Assembly: GCF_026262505.1 (NCBI RefSeq)
Contig: NC_067204.1
Location: 7,535,797-7,599,796 of the forward strand
Source of the DNA: Trichomonas vaginalis G3
Lineage: Eukaryota; Parabasalia; Trichomonadida; Trichomonadidae
Reading direction: 5' to 3'
Length of the DNA stretch: 64,000 nt
The notes beneath the pieces were generated by a model. That model searched no databases. It saw nothing but the letters and a program-made list of their open reading frames with translations, and had not been told where the DNA came from. This document shows positions 26,893 to 37,366 of this stretch, piece after piece; within the stretch, counting starts at the first letter, position 1, and each line of letters starts with the position of its first letter. The translations under genes were made by a program, and so were the position numbers.

Positions 26893-28260
26893 ATGCCTCC
26901 ACCAAGCAGACGCAAACAACAAAGTCGTGAAGCTAACGAAAAATCAATTGAAGCAAGAAAAAACTCCCAAGAAAAGAATGCGCCAAAGGAAGTCGATCCA
27001 AAACACTGGACTGCTTCTGTAATTGTTAATGGTGACTCTTATACTCGAGCAAGGAATTTATTTCAAGATAACAATATTAAAGTGCCGAGTGAAAAAGAGT
27101 TTTACCGTCATCAAAAAGAAATAGGTAAGGTAATACTAGAATATAAAGAGCAATCTATTAAAAATGCTCAACAAACAATGAAGAAAGATACATTTTTAAG
27201 CACTGATTCGCATTATAATGTTGGCAGAAATGCTACAGCGTGCCAAAGTTTAATGATGGACAACCGTGGAAAAGTTGTTGGTGAAACAACTGTTATAAAA
27301 AAGAGCTCTGGAGGAGACTTTGAAGGCCCATCCAACATGATGGAAACAGAATGTACAAAGAGGATGATGTCAAATTTTGACTTTACAAATGTTTCCACAG
27401 TGGTTCATGACAATGACAATAAAACGAAAGCCATCATCCAGCAATATGCTCCGAATGCTAAAATTACACTTGATCCTCGTCATTGTGTACGTGCAGTTGG
27501 CAGAGCTTTCGAAAAGCTTGAAAATGGTGGATATAAAGAAGCAGCAGGAAAAGAAACTGTTAATCAACAGAAAGAAAGTGAATCACAGCCAGCATTCCCA
27601 ATCAAATCTAAAGCAGAAGAGCCGAAGAAACGTGGAAGACCATTAAAACACCAAGAAAAAGTATTTCATCAGATATATTCGAAAGTTATTAAGTGGTTCA
27701 CTTTTATTATCATGCTTCCAATTGAAACAACGAAAAAAATTTTCCTATGGAAGAATACATTAAATCATTTTATCGGAAGGCATGAAAATTGCCTTCACGA
27801 AAAAGACAAAGAATATCCTGTGTTTCAGCCACTTACAAAACCTGATTTAGCGAAGCAATTTCAACGTTTTACAGATGATGCCGCAAAGTTGATTCCAGAA
27901 ATTGATCCTAATGCTCAAACACAACAAAATGAATCGATACATCACTCAATGCTTACTCAGTGTCCCAAAGGAAACAACGCAAAATCGTTTGAAATGCGTA
28001 CGGCTGTTACAATTTTACAAAAAAACGAAGGAGAGAAATGCAAACAAGAAATATACAATCGTGTCAATAATTACCAAATATCTCCTTCAATCCGCGAACT
28101 CCAAAAACTTGAATATGAGAAAAATAAATCCAGAAATCAAAAGAAAGCTACACCAGAAACAAGAAAAGAGATCAACAAGGCAAGAAATGCAAAAAGATTT
28201 CCTAAGGATAACCCTACAGGTGATTACAGAGGAGGAAAGTGGACCCCACAAGATATCTAA
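26893..28260 (+). CDS. Kolobok-like DDE transposase
   Basis: A 455-aa complete frame. A basic, charged N-terminus (MPPPSRRKQQSREANEKSIE) precedes the catalytic region. A first Asp lies in FLSTDSHYNVGRNATACQSL (~105), a second in VSTVVHDNDNKTKAII (~172), then ITLDPRHCVRAVGRAFEKL (~193-207, like the D.WH..K motif), and a late Glu in QTQQNESIHHSMLTQCPK (~346) followed by FEMRTAVTILQKNEGEK. This order is that of Kolobok and related cut-and-paste transposases. A stretch KKRGRPLKHQEK (AT-hook-like) lies at ~240. An initiator-like TTCACTACG is seen about 40 bp upstream. Confidence 0.82.
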   Translation: MPPPSRRKQQSREANEKSIEARKNSQEKNAPKEVDPKHWTASVIVNGDSYTRARNLFQDNNIKVPSEKEFYRHQKEIGKVILEYKEQSIKNAQQTMKKDTFLSTDSHYNVGRNATACQSLMMDNRGKVVGETTVIKKSSGGDFEGPSNMMETECTKRMMSNFDFTNVSTVVHDNDNKTKAIIQQYAPNAKITLDPRHCVRAVGRAFEKLENGGYKEAAGKETVNQQKESESQPAFPIKSKAEEPKKRGRPLKHQEKVFHQIYSKVIKWFTFIIMLPIETTKKIFLWKNTLNHFIGRHENCLHEKDKEYPVFQPLTKPDLAKQFQRFTDDAAKLIPEIDPNAQTQQNESIHHSMLTQCPKGNNAKSFEMRTAVTILQKNEGEKCKQEIYNRVNNYQISPSIRELQKLEYEKNKSRNQKKATPETRKEINKARNAKRFPKDNPTGDYRGGKWTPQDI

Positions 28261-29370
28261 TTTTCAAATTTGAAATAAACACATATTTTCTTTGTATTTG
28301 AAAATATTTTTATATTATAAGATTTTTGAACCTATAAGTAGCATGACAAAATTATATAATTTGCTCCTTTTTTATTTTAGTATACAAATATCCCATTTGT
28401 TATATGTTCGGTATATATATGATGATATTGTAATCAATTATGCTTAATGAAGCTTTATCCCGTGAACCCCTCATATTATTGGAAAATAAATAGCGAAAAC
28501 ATGTAGAGCTGCTATGTTCTCAAGTGTATGCTGATTTTTGGATTATTTCATGAAAACTAATGGCGGGATATCTTGCATTATTTAAAAAAATTGAACTATG
28601 CAAAAATAAATAGTATTATATTTTTTCTCATGAAATGCTATTATGAGACAACCATAAAAAACCATATGTTGTATTTTTATAATTTGATTGATTTTTTTTT
28701 ACTATTTCATTAATCTTTTATGAATAATAATTATTTTTAATATATGTGCTATTAAAATTTCAAATTTTGACTAATATATCTAAGTTATCTGAACGAAACA
28801 TTTAGAAAATATCATACTTACATTGAAATAGCAAGTAGAGCATATTAATAGCAAGTTTCTTGGCTTTATATCTATCATCTATTGTTGTTTGATCAAACAA
28901 AATTCACTCTATTATATGGTGTCAATTAATTAAAACAATTTTTAATAGTTATTTATTTAGTGCGAATAAGTGCAAACTCATAAATGAATAACTTAATAGT
29001 AGAAATGAATTATCTGATATAAATCTCACATTTTGTCCATCAGAAATACTTTAATTGCATACGCATAACTATTAGTAATACGTCTGGAGTGTCAATTAAT
29101 AACAATCCCACAACACGTAAAATTCAGATTTTTATTAAACTTATTTTTTCCTAAAAGTTTTCTCAAATTACTATATATACATATGTGGATAAAATAATAG
29201 TAATATTGTAAAAAATTAGATAATTTTTTTTATTTGAGAACCTCTCAAAAGTTCATTCAATTTATCAATTGTTTCAGTTTGATGTATATTCATTTCTGGA
29301 GCCTAAAACTTTAGCAATCATGACAATATCATATTCTCTTTCTAACTACGCAATGTAAGGGTATCCTTAA

Positions 29371-30195
29371 GATGAGAAAAGAATAATACCCTACGTTCCC
29401 AACTTCTGGAAAACGGTTTTTCACCCTTATGATCAGTTTCAGACACTTTGGGAGTCTCCCAAACTTTGATATTTTGCATTATGATAGAGAAATGTGTCTA
29501 GTTTAACGCACAGTTGTTTTAAAGGCAAATGATGATATCACATGAAATTATCAAATTATCAAATTTTGAAGTACCAGTCCAAAGGGTTAATTAGATCCTA
29601 CACAGATGTGCGATAGTGAAACATATGTGTTCTTGATTTGAGAAGTCCTACTGATAGAGGTATGAATCTCACAGCTTTGTGTGAGTGTGTCTGACACTTG
29701 TATAGAGTGGAATATGCGCCGACATATATTATATAATAACATGTAGTTGATAATTATGAAAAAATAGAATTCGATGCGAATGATATTGAAAGTTGTTTTG
29801 TAATTTGATATTTTTCTTATATGTGTTAATTAGTAAATGGCTTGTTTGTTGTGATAGTACTGTGAAAAATGAAAGGTATTTTAAATTAAAAAATTGAGAT
29901 TTTGAGATATCTCTAGAATTAAGAATTTATTATGTATTTGACTTTTATATAACTATGTGTAAAGGATCTCGATGTCTATATGCTTTAAATAAAATTAAAT
30001 AAAATGAGATAAAAAATTAAAATGGACAAGAAGATATATGGAAATGTAATTTGTATTGTGTTGGTTGTTGGCAAAATGATTTTAATACAGATTTAAGGAT
30101 TTGGAATGGATTTGAAATTAAATGATTTTAATTCAAGGAGTAATAAGATTTTGAACTGGTTTTTATTTTGTGAATGTAAACTCCTTCCATAGGAT
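29371..30195. other. AT-rich non-coding segment right of the Kolobok element
   Basis: No gene, RNA or clear repeat was recognised; the sequence is A/T-rich with scattered short frames only. Confidence 0.55.
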
Positions 30196-30436
30196 ATGTA
30201 TTAGAAAGATCAATGTCAAACTTTTTGAAAGAATTGTTTTTTTGTTGAGCGATTTTCTCATATTTAATAATATATTTAAGTTGGCGTATCTTACGCCCTT
30301 CCAAAAATATGTATTAGAAAGATAAATTTTAAACTTTTTGAAAGAATTGTTTTTTTGTTGAGCGATTTTCTCATATTTAATAATATATTTAATTTGGCGT
30401 ATCTTACGCCCTTCCAAAAATATGTATTAGAAAGAT
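30196..30436. repeat. 113-bp tandem repeat (two units plus start of a third)
   Basis: ATGTATTAGAAAGAT recurs at 30196, 30309 and 30422, exactly 113 bp apart. The first two units share nearly all bases, including TTGGCGTATCTTACGCCCTT. The open frames across it on the minus strand are repeat-derived and not genes. Confidence 0.85.
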
Positions 30437-30685
30437 GACTTATAATTTCATAAATTATTTTGTCCCGACGGTTTGAGCGGTTATCAAAATGGTTGCTTAC
30501 ACAATGCGTCAGCAAAATGTCGGTTGGGGTGCCCTTCTTGGCCTCCTGAGTACTCACCAAGATACCCCCAGCTCCCGCAAAACACCTCCCTTAGGTGCGC
30601 ATTACCTGACGGCATTATTTTGCAATTATTTCAAATTTTTTAGATGTCTTTTGTTAAAGTTTGTTAACTAAAGACTTGAAAATAG

Positions 30686-30893
30686 CTTACCGCTTCAAGC
30701 TGCTCTCTTCCCGGTTCCTCTGCCGCAATCTTCTGTTTGATTGTGCGCAAAGCTCTCCTCCTTGTGAACTTTGCCTGACAGATACACCTGGGAGACAGCA
30801 TTCGGACATCTTACCGCTTCAAGCTGCTCTCTTCCCGGTTCCTCTGCCGCAATCTTATGTCTGATTGTGCGCAAAGCTCTCCTCCTTGTGAAC
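30686..30893. repeat. 84-bp direct repeat, 124 bp apart
   Basis: CTTACCGCTTCAAGCTGCTC begins at 30686 and 30810; each copy runs about 84 bp to CTCCTTGTGAAC with very few differences. The 40-bp spacer between copies differs from what follows the second. The segment is less A/T-rich than its surroundings. Origin unknown; it lies just left of the second hairpin array. Confidence 0.8.
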
Positions 30894-31108
30894 CATGGCT
30901 GATAGAAAGAACTGAAAGACAGGATAGGAGGAACATGCCAGTTCAAGTTAACTTGCAATATGCTTCTGATTAGTGATTTTAGATGAAAGATTAGCGAAAT
31001 CGCATTTAATTTGGATAGAAGGATTCAATTTTATGAAGCAGGCTCGTAGAAAATATGCAGGAATAGCACAATCTTTTGCAATCACAACGCGATTGCAAAA
31101 CTTTGACC

Positions 31109-31753
31109 GACAAGAGTGTATTATGCACTCTTGTCGGTCTGCATGTCTCATTCCGGGAGACATTGTCACTGCATGTCTCCCAGAATGAGACAATCTTCCG
31201 CATTCATAACTTGAATGCGGAAGTTTGATCGACAAGAGTGTATTGTGCACTCTTGTCGGTCTGCATGTCTCATTCCGGGAGACATTGTCACTGCATGTCT
31301 CCCAGAATGAAACAATTTATTGCAATCAGAATACGATTGCAAAACTTTGACTGACAAGAGTGTATTATGCACTCTTGTCGGTCTGCATGTCTCATTCCGG
31401 GAGACATTGTCACTGCATGTCTCCCAGAATGAGACAATCTTCCGCATTCATAACTTGAATGCGGAAGTTTGATCGACAAGAGTGTATTGTGCACTCTTGT
31501 CGGTCTGCATGTCTCATTCCGGGAGACATTGTCACTGCATGTCTCCCAGAATGAAACAATTTATTGCAATCAGAATACGATTGCAAAACTTTGACTGACA
31601 AGAGTGTATTATGCACTCTTGTCGGTCTGCATGTCTCATTCCGGGAGACATTGTCACTGCATGTCTCCCAGAATGAGACAATCTTCCGCATTCATAACTT
31701 GAATGCGGAAGTTTGACCGACAAGAGTGTATTGTGCACTCTTGTCGATCTAAA
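31109..31753. repeat. Higher-order hairpin array, 122-bp units in a 244-bp A/B pattern
   Basis: GACAAGAGTG begins at 31109, 31231, 31353, 31475, 31597 and 31719, all exactly 122 bp apart. Each unit holds a hairpin GACAAGAGTG.../...CACTCTTGTC, a second hairpin TGTCTCATTCCGGGAGACA / TGTCTCCCAGAATGAGACA, and a third that alternates between CTTCCGCATTC-type and TTGCAATC-type stems. This gives a 244-bp higher-order period. Units are nearly identical, so the array was recently amplified. The minus-strand frames across it are repeat-derived. Confidence 0.9.
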
Positions 31754-32905
31754 TGTATCTTACAATCAAAGACACTTTCATACAATCTTTTCGAAGTTAA
31801 AAAAAAAAATTAATTATTTCTTTCTTTTGTTTATTAAATCGCCTTACTCACGTACTAATCTCTTTTAGAGACTCTATCGAGCTATCCCACATATAAACCC
31901 GTGACAATAATACATATTTACTCTCTTCATATTCTGATCTCATGACACATTATCGCAAAAACTATAATTATACAACACATCTCATAAAGTCTCATTTTAG
32001 CCCTATCTAAGCGTTCAAAACCTATTTTCCACACGTAATCTGATTCTTCTGGCTCCGCTGATTCGATTTCTGCTGTCAGATCGTGAAAATATGCATCACA
32101 TAAAGAGATAAACACAACTCAAAATTATTGCTTTTTTTTCAAATTGTCTATTCATCCATCTTTACATATTTATTATCTCCTCCGTTTCCCTTCACAAATT
32201 CTTTTAATTTTCTGAATAATACGTATAATAAAATAAATATCTCAAAAACTAAAACACAAAATTAATGTTGGAAAATGACTAGATATAATCTGAACTTTTG
32301 AATTCATACATTTTTGGAAAAAATTGAATTTTCAAAAAAAGAGCTTATTTAAGGAAAATATTAAGTTGTGCAATTTGCATTTATCTCTTTATGTGATGCA
32401 TATTTTCACGATCTGACAGCAGAAATCGAATCAGCGGAGCCAGAAGAATCAGATTACGTGTGGAAAATAGGTTTTGAACGCTTAGATAGGGCTAAAATGA
32501 GACTTTATGAGATGTGTTGTATAATTATAGTTTTTGCGATAATGTCATGAGATCAGAATATGAAGAGAGTAAATATGTATTATTGTCACGGGTTTATATG
32601 TGGGATAGCTCGATAGAGTCTCTAAAAGAGATTAGTACGTGAGTAAGGCGATTTAATAAACAAAAGAAAGAAATAATTAAATTTTTTTTTTTAACTTCGA
32701 AAAGATTGTATGAAAGTGTCTTTGATTGTAAGATACATTTAGATCGACAAGAGTGCACAATACACTCTTGTCGGTCAAACTTCCGCATTCAAGTTATGAA
32801 TGCGGAAGATTGTCTCATTCTGGGAGACATGCAGTGACAATGTCTCCCGGAATGAGACATGCAGACCGACAAGAGTGCACAATACTCTTGTCGGTCAAAC
32901 TTCCT
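31591..32905. repeat. Large inverted repeat: arms about 520 bp around a 268-bp centre
   Basis: The left arm runs from about 31591 to 32111 and the right arm from about 32379 to 32905; the arms match almost base for base in reverse complement. The outer part of each arm is the hairpin unit of the 31109 array (about five in the left cluster beyond the arm, just over one on the right). The inner part is unique sequence that can encode the same 55-60 residues (YFHDLTAEIESAEPEESDYV) on either arm. The whole looks like a foldback element. Confidence 0.85.
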
Positions 32906-34309
32906 AATACAAAATTTGATTCCCTTATTATCTTCTTAACAAAACTTAAGATTTCAATAATACATCATGAAAACATTCATTTACTACATTCACAGTTATT
33001 CCTTTCTATAAATTAACTCATTTAATAGAATCTTGTTTTTATATCTTATTATTTTCTCATAATACTTCTAATTCCTCTATTTCCTCTTCCACATAAAATT
33101 TAATTTTGTAATGCTATCATATACACTTAATGTTTTCAAATTTTCAGATTTAAATTTAATCTTTATTTTCATCATCATTTATAATCTTGTTCCTATATAA
33201 AGTTATAATAAATTATCGTCAGATTCTAATATTTATGATTCTTACTACTCAATTCAATATAATTATGTTAGTCACTCATATTCAGGAGAATAATTTAAAA
33301 ATCTATAGCTCATATTTTGATAGTTATATATTTAGATGATATATATTGCAATTCCGGTTTCAACACGATCAAATGCCAAACCAAGACAAAATATATATGA
33401 ATTTTCAAAATATCGATTTACATTAGAATCTATATCTAATTTTATCAATACACAAGTAGGGAATGTTCAATACATCTTTGAGCAACGTGAATAGCACAAT
33501 TTTATAGGATTATTTGTTGATTATATAAAATATAAGCCAAATCGAATCTGCTGTATAGTACTTTAGTTTATCATTGAATGTTAAATGTGTTCAGATAAAT
33601 ATTTGAGTCAGATATCGCATTTTCTAATTTCAAAATTTATCTCATGAAGTTAGAATTTATTTGATCATACAACATCATGTTAGTCAAACTAGAGTTCAAT
33701 GGCGATTCTAAAATGGAACAAATGCTTGTTTTATCAAAATGTTAAAATATTAATCTAAAAAACTTAATAACTAATCAAACCATTCTAGAATTATTATATA
33801 CAGGTATAGGCAATCTAAATGCACACGGAATTCGGAAAATTAAAAAGAATATTTATGAGATTATTAAATCTTATGTAATTCAATGAAAAGTAGATAATAT
33901 GAATATCTATAGGCTATATATCAACATATGAGTTTTTGGTTTGACCAATACTATACTAATGTGATCAAATTAATCTGATTTCTTAGATTTTCATTTGAAG
34001 CATTTGCAGTAGTAGGGGTACCTTTATATATTAACATATTAAAAAATTGCGCTCCGATTCGCAGTTTCTTCATGATTTTGAGATTGCATTAGATTTCGCG
34101 ATGCAGAAAAAAATCACTTTAGATTCCCGTCAAACTCTAAGTATAAGCATGTCTCTATATGTAGAAACTGTCTGCGCTATTTATTTCCCGGCTCAAAAAA
34201 CCACGGTGTCTGTGTGAGGAAAATACCCATTTTAGGACCCTGGGTACGGGGTCATGAAAATTTTCCAAGAGTTGGAAATATAGGGTATTTAGATTTTTCA
34301 AATAAGGTG
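32906..34309. other. AT-rich non-coding segment
   Basis: No gene is supported. A modestly less A/T-rich patch lies at 34040-34270. No tRNA-like or rRNA-like sequence was recognised. Confidence 0.5.
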
Positions 34310-35452
34310 TAATATTCAATATTATCATATAGTTTATTAAACAAAAGTGACTATTATGCGAATGTTAGTGAGAATAAACTCACAAAGACATATACATTCG
34401 ATTATCCATGTCCCACAAATTCAGAATGCACCGAATATGTCATCAAACTTCATCCTGGTGTCTATAAATTCGAGCTTTATGGAGCATCAGGTGGTGCCTA
34501 TCCAGGAAAAATGTCAGCCCACATTGACAAAAATGGCAAATGCATCAACGACGCATTAATAGCTATTGCCAATGGCAACACAAAATGCAACCTAGTTGGA
34601 AGTCGTGGTGGTGCTGGCGGGTACATATCCGGGATCATTAAATTATCCCATCGCATCACCGCTTTTGCTACTATAGGTGGCCAAGGAATATACGGAATCA
34701 CAAGTACATTTTCAACATATGATTGCGATAAGATGGTTAAAGGCGGTTATGGCGGCAGGGGCTACGCATCAAACTTCTTTGATTCATATTCAAACTATGG
34801 ATCAGGGAGTGGAGGTGGTCAAACCGCTGTCAAATTCCTTTCAAATGATCTTTGGCATCGTGTGATTGTGGCCGGTGCTGGTGGTGGTTCTGACAATATA
34901 TATTCATATGGAAACACAGATGATGGCTCTGGAGGCTCAGGCGGTGACTTTACTGCACAAGGATTCTGGGTAGATGGTGTCCTTAATTCAGAAAAAATAG
35001 CTAATTCCACTTTTGGATTTACATTTGGAGCTGGTGAGTCAGCTCAACAAAACGGATCAAAAAATCCGAATGGAGTTCAAGAGGCCAGAGGAGCATCTGA
35101 TAAAGTGGGCGCCGGAAGTGGTTGGTTTGGTGGGTTTTCAAGTCATAATGGAGATGGAGGTTCAGGCGGAGGAAGCTCATGGGCTCTCTCTGCGAACGCA
35201 GTAATCCCACAAGGAAACATTGATGCTAAAGGAAGTTTCTTTGAAGAAAATGAAAGTCATCCATACTCATTCAGTCTTGATGATGGATATATCTTCAGTG
35301 ATGTCAAGACATATCCGGGTATTTGGAAAGGAAACGGTCGTCTTGTGATCACAATCCTCGATAGCATCATCTATCCTTCTTGTGTCTCCATCAATCGATC
35401 ACATTTTTCATATTTCCTTTTATTTATTTTATTTTTCGAAACTCACTCATGA
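34310..35452 (+). pseudogene. Glycine-rich secreted/surface-type protein; start codon not visible
   Basis: The frame is open from after a stop at 34307-34309 to the stop at 35452, but the first in-frame ATG is at 34511. The ATG-less upstream part reads as genuine protein (FDYPCPTNSECTEYVIKLHP, then GVYKFELYGASGG). This matches in style the conserved head of trichomonad glycine-rich proteins, Y.F.Y.C..C..Y...L..G.Y.FE..GA.GG. Gly-rich beta segments follow (GGRGYAS, GAGGGSDN, GGSGGGSSWALS), then a hydrophobic C-terminus (SYFLLFILFF) that could anchor in membrane. No signal peptide or ATG was found upstream, so the copy is probably 5'-truncated; a non-recognised 5' exon is the alternative. Confidence 0.6.
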
Positions 35453-35582
35453 CAATAATAAACAATCAACACAAACTAACCTATAAAGTAATTGCTACTT
35501 TCTTTTTTTAAAGATCAAATAATCATAATAAGAAATAATAAATAATCAGCATAAGTTTGTTTATACATATAAAAAATAAGCT

Positions 35583-36968
35583 TTACTCAGACAATATATC
35601 ATCTATTAATCTTGAAATCGCAGATAAATATTGAGAATTTTCAATTTCTTCGTCAATTTCGTTTATTTTATCTTTCAGAGATAAAACAAACGTTTCGTAT
35701 TCATTTCTCTTATCAATACCTGATGATTGGAGTTTTGAAAGAAAAGGAATAATATATTTTTCGGAATGTTCAAAAATAACACTCTGTTCGAACTCCAAGG
35801 ATTGTATCAGCACACTTCCGAAAGAATGTATATCAAAATACAAATTTTCCTGAGAAAATGCTAATTCATTGAAAATCATCCACAAAATCGGCAGAGTTGC
35901 TAAAATAATTGAGTAGGATGAATTCTGTATAGCTTTTATAAAATTTTTCAAGTTCAAATTTTGAATAAGAAGCTGAAAAAGTTCTGGATTTATTGAATTT
36001 TTAATTAAATTCAAAGTATCAATGAGGAAATCTTGTTTTGAATCTATCGAACTTTCAACAATTCTTATCAGTTTAATAAATAATGAGTTATCCATAGAAA
36101 AAACTTGATTTTGAATTGCATCGTTAATAAATTGAAGAATTTTGGTATAAGAAAGCTTGCACCTATCGTCTTTAAGCATATCTAATGTATATACCCAAAT
36201 ACAAGCGTCATTTACAATTATTTCGATATTAAATTTTTGAATAAGAATTTTTTCCAAATCTGTAAATTTTTGGTCGAGTAAGTAATTGATTGGACAACTC
36301 ATTACATCAATCATTACTTGTTTTATCAAATTTTCATCAATTTGATCAGGATTTAAGCTTTTAATTACAATATTAAAAAGATTAAATGCGAGATCAATAC
36401 GATAGTTCATTTCCGTGTCAATATAGTATTCTGATATCTTGCTGAGCATTTCTTTAAACATTTCAGGATAATCATCTAAGATTTGTTTTTCAAGTATAAA
36501 TTGGAGTGCGTTTGGATTCTCCAAGCATGATTTTATGAATTGGTAACCACAACTAAACTGTATATTATTGCTTGTTTGAAGTAAACATTTATATAATGAT
36601 AATGTACTGTCTTTTTCGAAGTATAATTCTAAAAACTCGTCAGATTTTGATGATATTGATGTAAATATTTCTAATGATTTAAAGTAAAATGGGTTTTCGT
36701 TATCATGAATTTGAATAATTTGATCAAATTGATCAAGAAATGAGGATTCTGAAAAAAATGACTGAGGAAATGAATTTATACGCTGACATAAAACATGAAT
36801 TTCACTAAGGAACTCGAGCAAAACTGGCTCAGGTATATTATTTAATGATTTTACGTGTTCAAATAGATCATTAAGAAGTTCCTTCTGATCATCTTGACAA
36901 CCTTGCTCATCGGTATTACTTAACTCTGATTTGGTCGTTTGGAGCCGATTATTCATCTGAGAATCCAT
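35583..36968 (-). CDS. Helical (ARM/HEAT-like) protein of unknown function
   Basis: A 461-aa protein starting at ATG 36968. It is almost wholly alpha-helical by eye, with many Leu/Ile/Phe-rich amphipathic helices in pairs (FEHVKSLNNIPEPVLLEFLS, RIDLAFNLFNIVIKSL, FQLLIQNLNLKNFIKAIQNS). This suggests an ARM/HEAT-type solenoid. No catalytic motif, signal peptide or membrane helix is seen. It converges with the glycine-rich gene across about 130 bp. Trichomonads have large families of such Asn/Gln-rich helical proteins; the specific role cannot be named. Confidence 0.7.
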   Translation of the reverse strand: MDSQMNNRLQTTKSELSNTDEQGCQDDQKELLNDLFEHVKSLNNIPEPVLLEFLSEIHVLCQRINSFPQSFFSESSFLDQFDQIIQIHDNENPFYFKSLEIFTSISSKSDEFLELYFEKDSTLSLYKCLLQTSNNIQFSCGYQFIKSCLENPNALQFILEKQILDDYPEMFKEMLSKISEYYIDTEMNYRIDLAFNLFNIVIKSLNPDQIDENLIKQVMIDVMSCPINYLLDQKFTDLEKILIQKFNIEIIVNDACIWVYTLDMLKDDRCKLSYTKILQFINDAIQNQVFSMDNSLFIKLIRIVESSIDSKQDFLIDTLNLIKNSINPELFQLLIQNLNLKNFIKAIQNSSYSIILATLPILWMIFNELAFSQENLYFDIHSFGSVLIQSLEFEQSVIFEHSEKYIIPFLSKLQSSGIDKRNEYETFVLSLKDKINEIDEEIENSQYLSAISRLIDDILSE

Positions 36969-37366
36969 ATTAAATCTAAAAAATTTTAAAGTTATGCATT
37001 ATTCAAAGTATAATATATCCATGATGTTGTAATCCTTAATATAAGCATTTTGATCGATAAATTGTTATCAAAATTTAATATTGAATATTTAGCTTTTTTG
37101 TCGATATCTACACCTTTAAAAAGGCCATCGCTAGACTCACAATCATAAAGTAGTGGACCGTTTACACATACAACGAAGCATGCGCTTGTTATTTTCGAAT
37201 GAATTGTTGTATATGATTTTCAGTTTGCAATGAGCTATTACTATGTAATACAGAGGTTTTTATTGCTGTTGCAAGTTAATCGAGGCCTAGTTCCAATAAA
37301 GATTTTTGGTATTTTTTAAAAAATCAAATTTGTTTAATAAAAAAGATATAAAAAAGAGAATTTTTA
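36969..37366. other. Intergenic segment
   Basis: Upstream of the helical-protein gene and downstream of the S28 gene, both on the minus strand. No further feature is supported. Confidence 0.5.

Larger units (their letters stand above)
24169..29366. mobile_element. Kolobok-type DNA transposon, complete-looking, TTAA target duplication
   Basis: The ends are GGATACCCTTAC at 24169-24180 and its reverse complement at 29355-29366, giving a 12-bp perfect terminal inverted repeat. TTAA flanks both ends (24165-24168 and 29367-29370), the target duplication of Kolobok (and piggyBac) elements. Inside lies one full-length transposase gene (26893-28260) of the Kolobok/Mutator-like DDE type. The element is about 5.2 kb, much of it non-coding. 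A nested 236-bp MITE-like insertion lies near the left end. The intact frame and clean ends suggest a young copy. Confidence 0.85.

Noticed and set aside
30695-31738. A ladder of minus-strand frames of 60-100 residues, many nearly the same
   Set aside because: They recur with the 122-bp and 124-bp repeats and change frame with the repeat unit, so they are repeat artefacts.
31109-31753. Regular 122-bp units could suggest a CRISPR-like array
   Set aside because: Units are hairpins repeated along their whole length with no variable spacers, and the genome is eukaryotic.
31927-32550. Two near-identical ~60-residue frames in opposite directions
   Set aside because: They are the two arms of one inverted repeat; no evidence for a functional gene. 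Kept only as a finding on possible origin.
28261-34309. Search by eye for tRNA, 5S or other RNA genes in the gene-poor stretch
   Set aside because: No convincing box A/box B pair or cloverleaf was seen. A covariance-model scan would be needed to exclude them.
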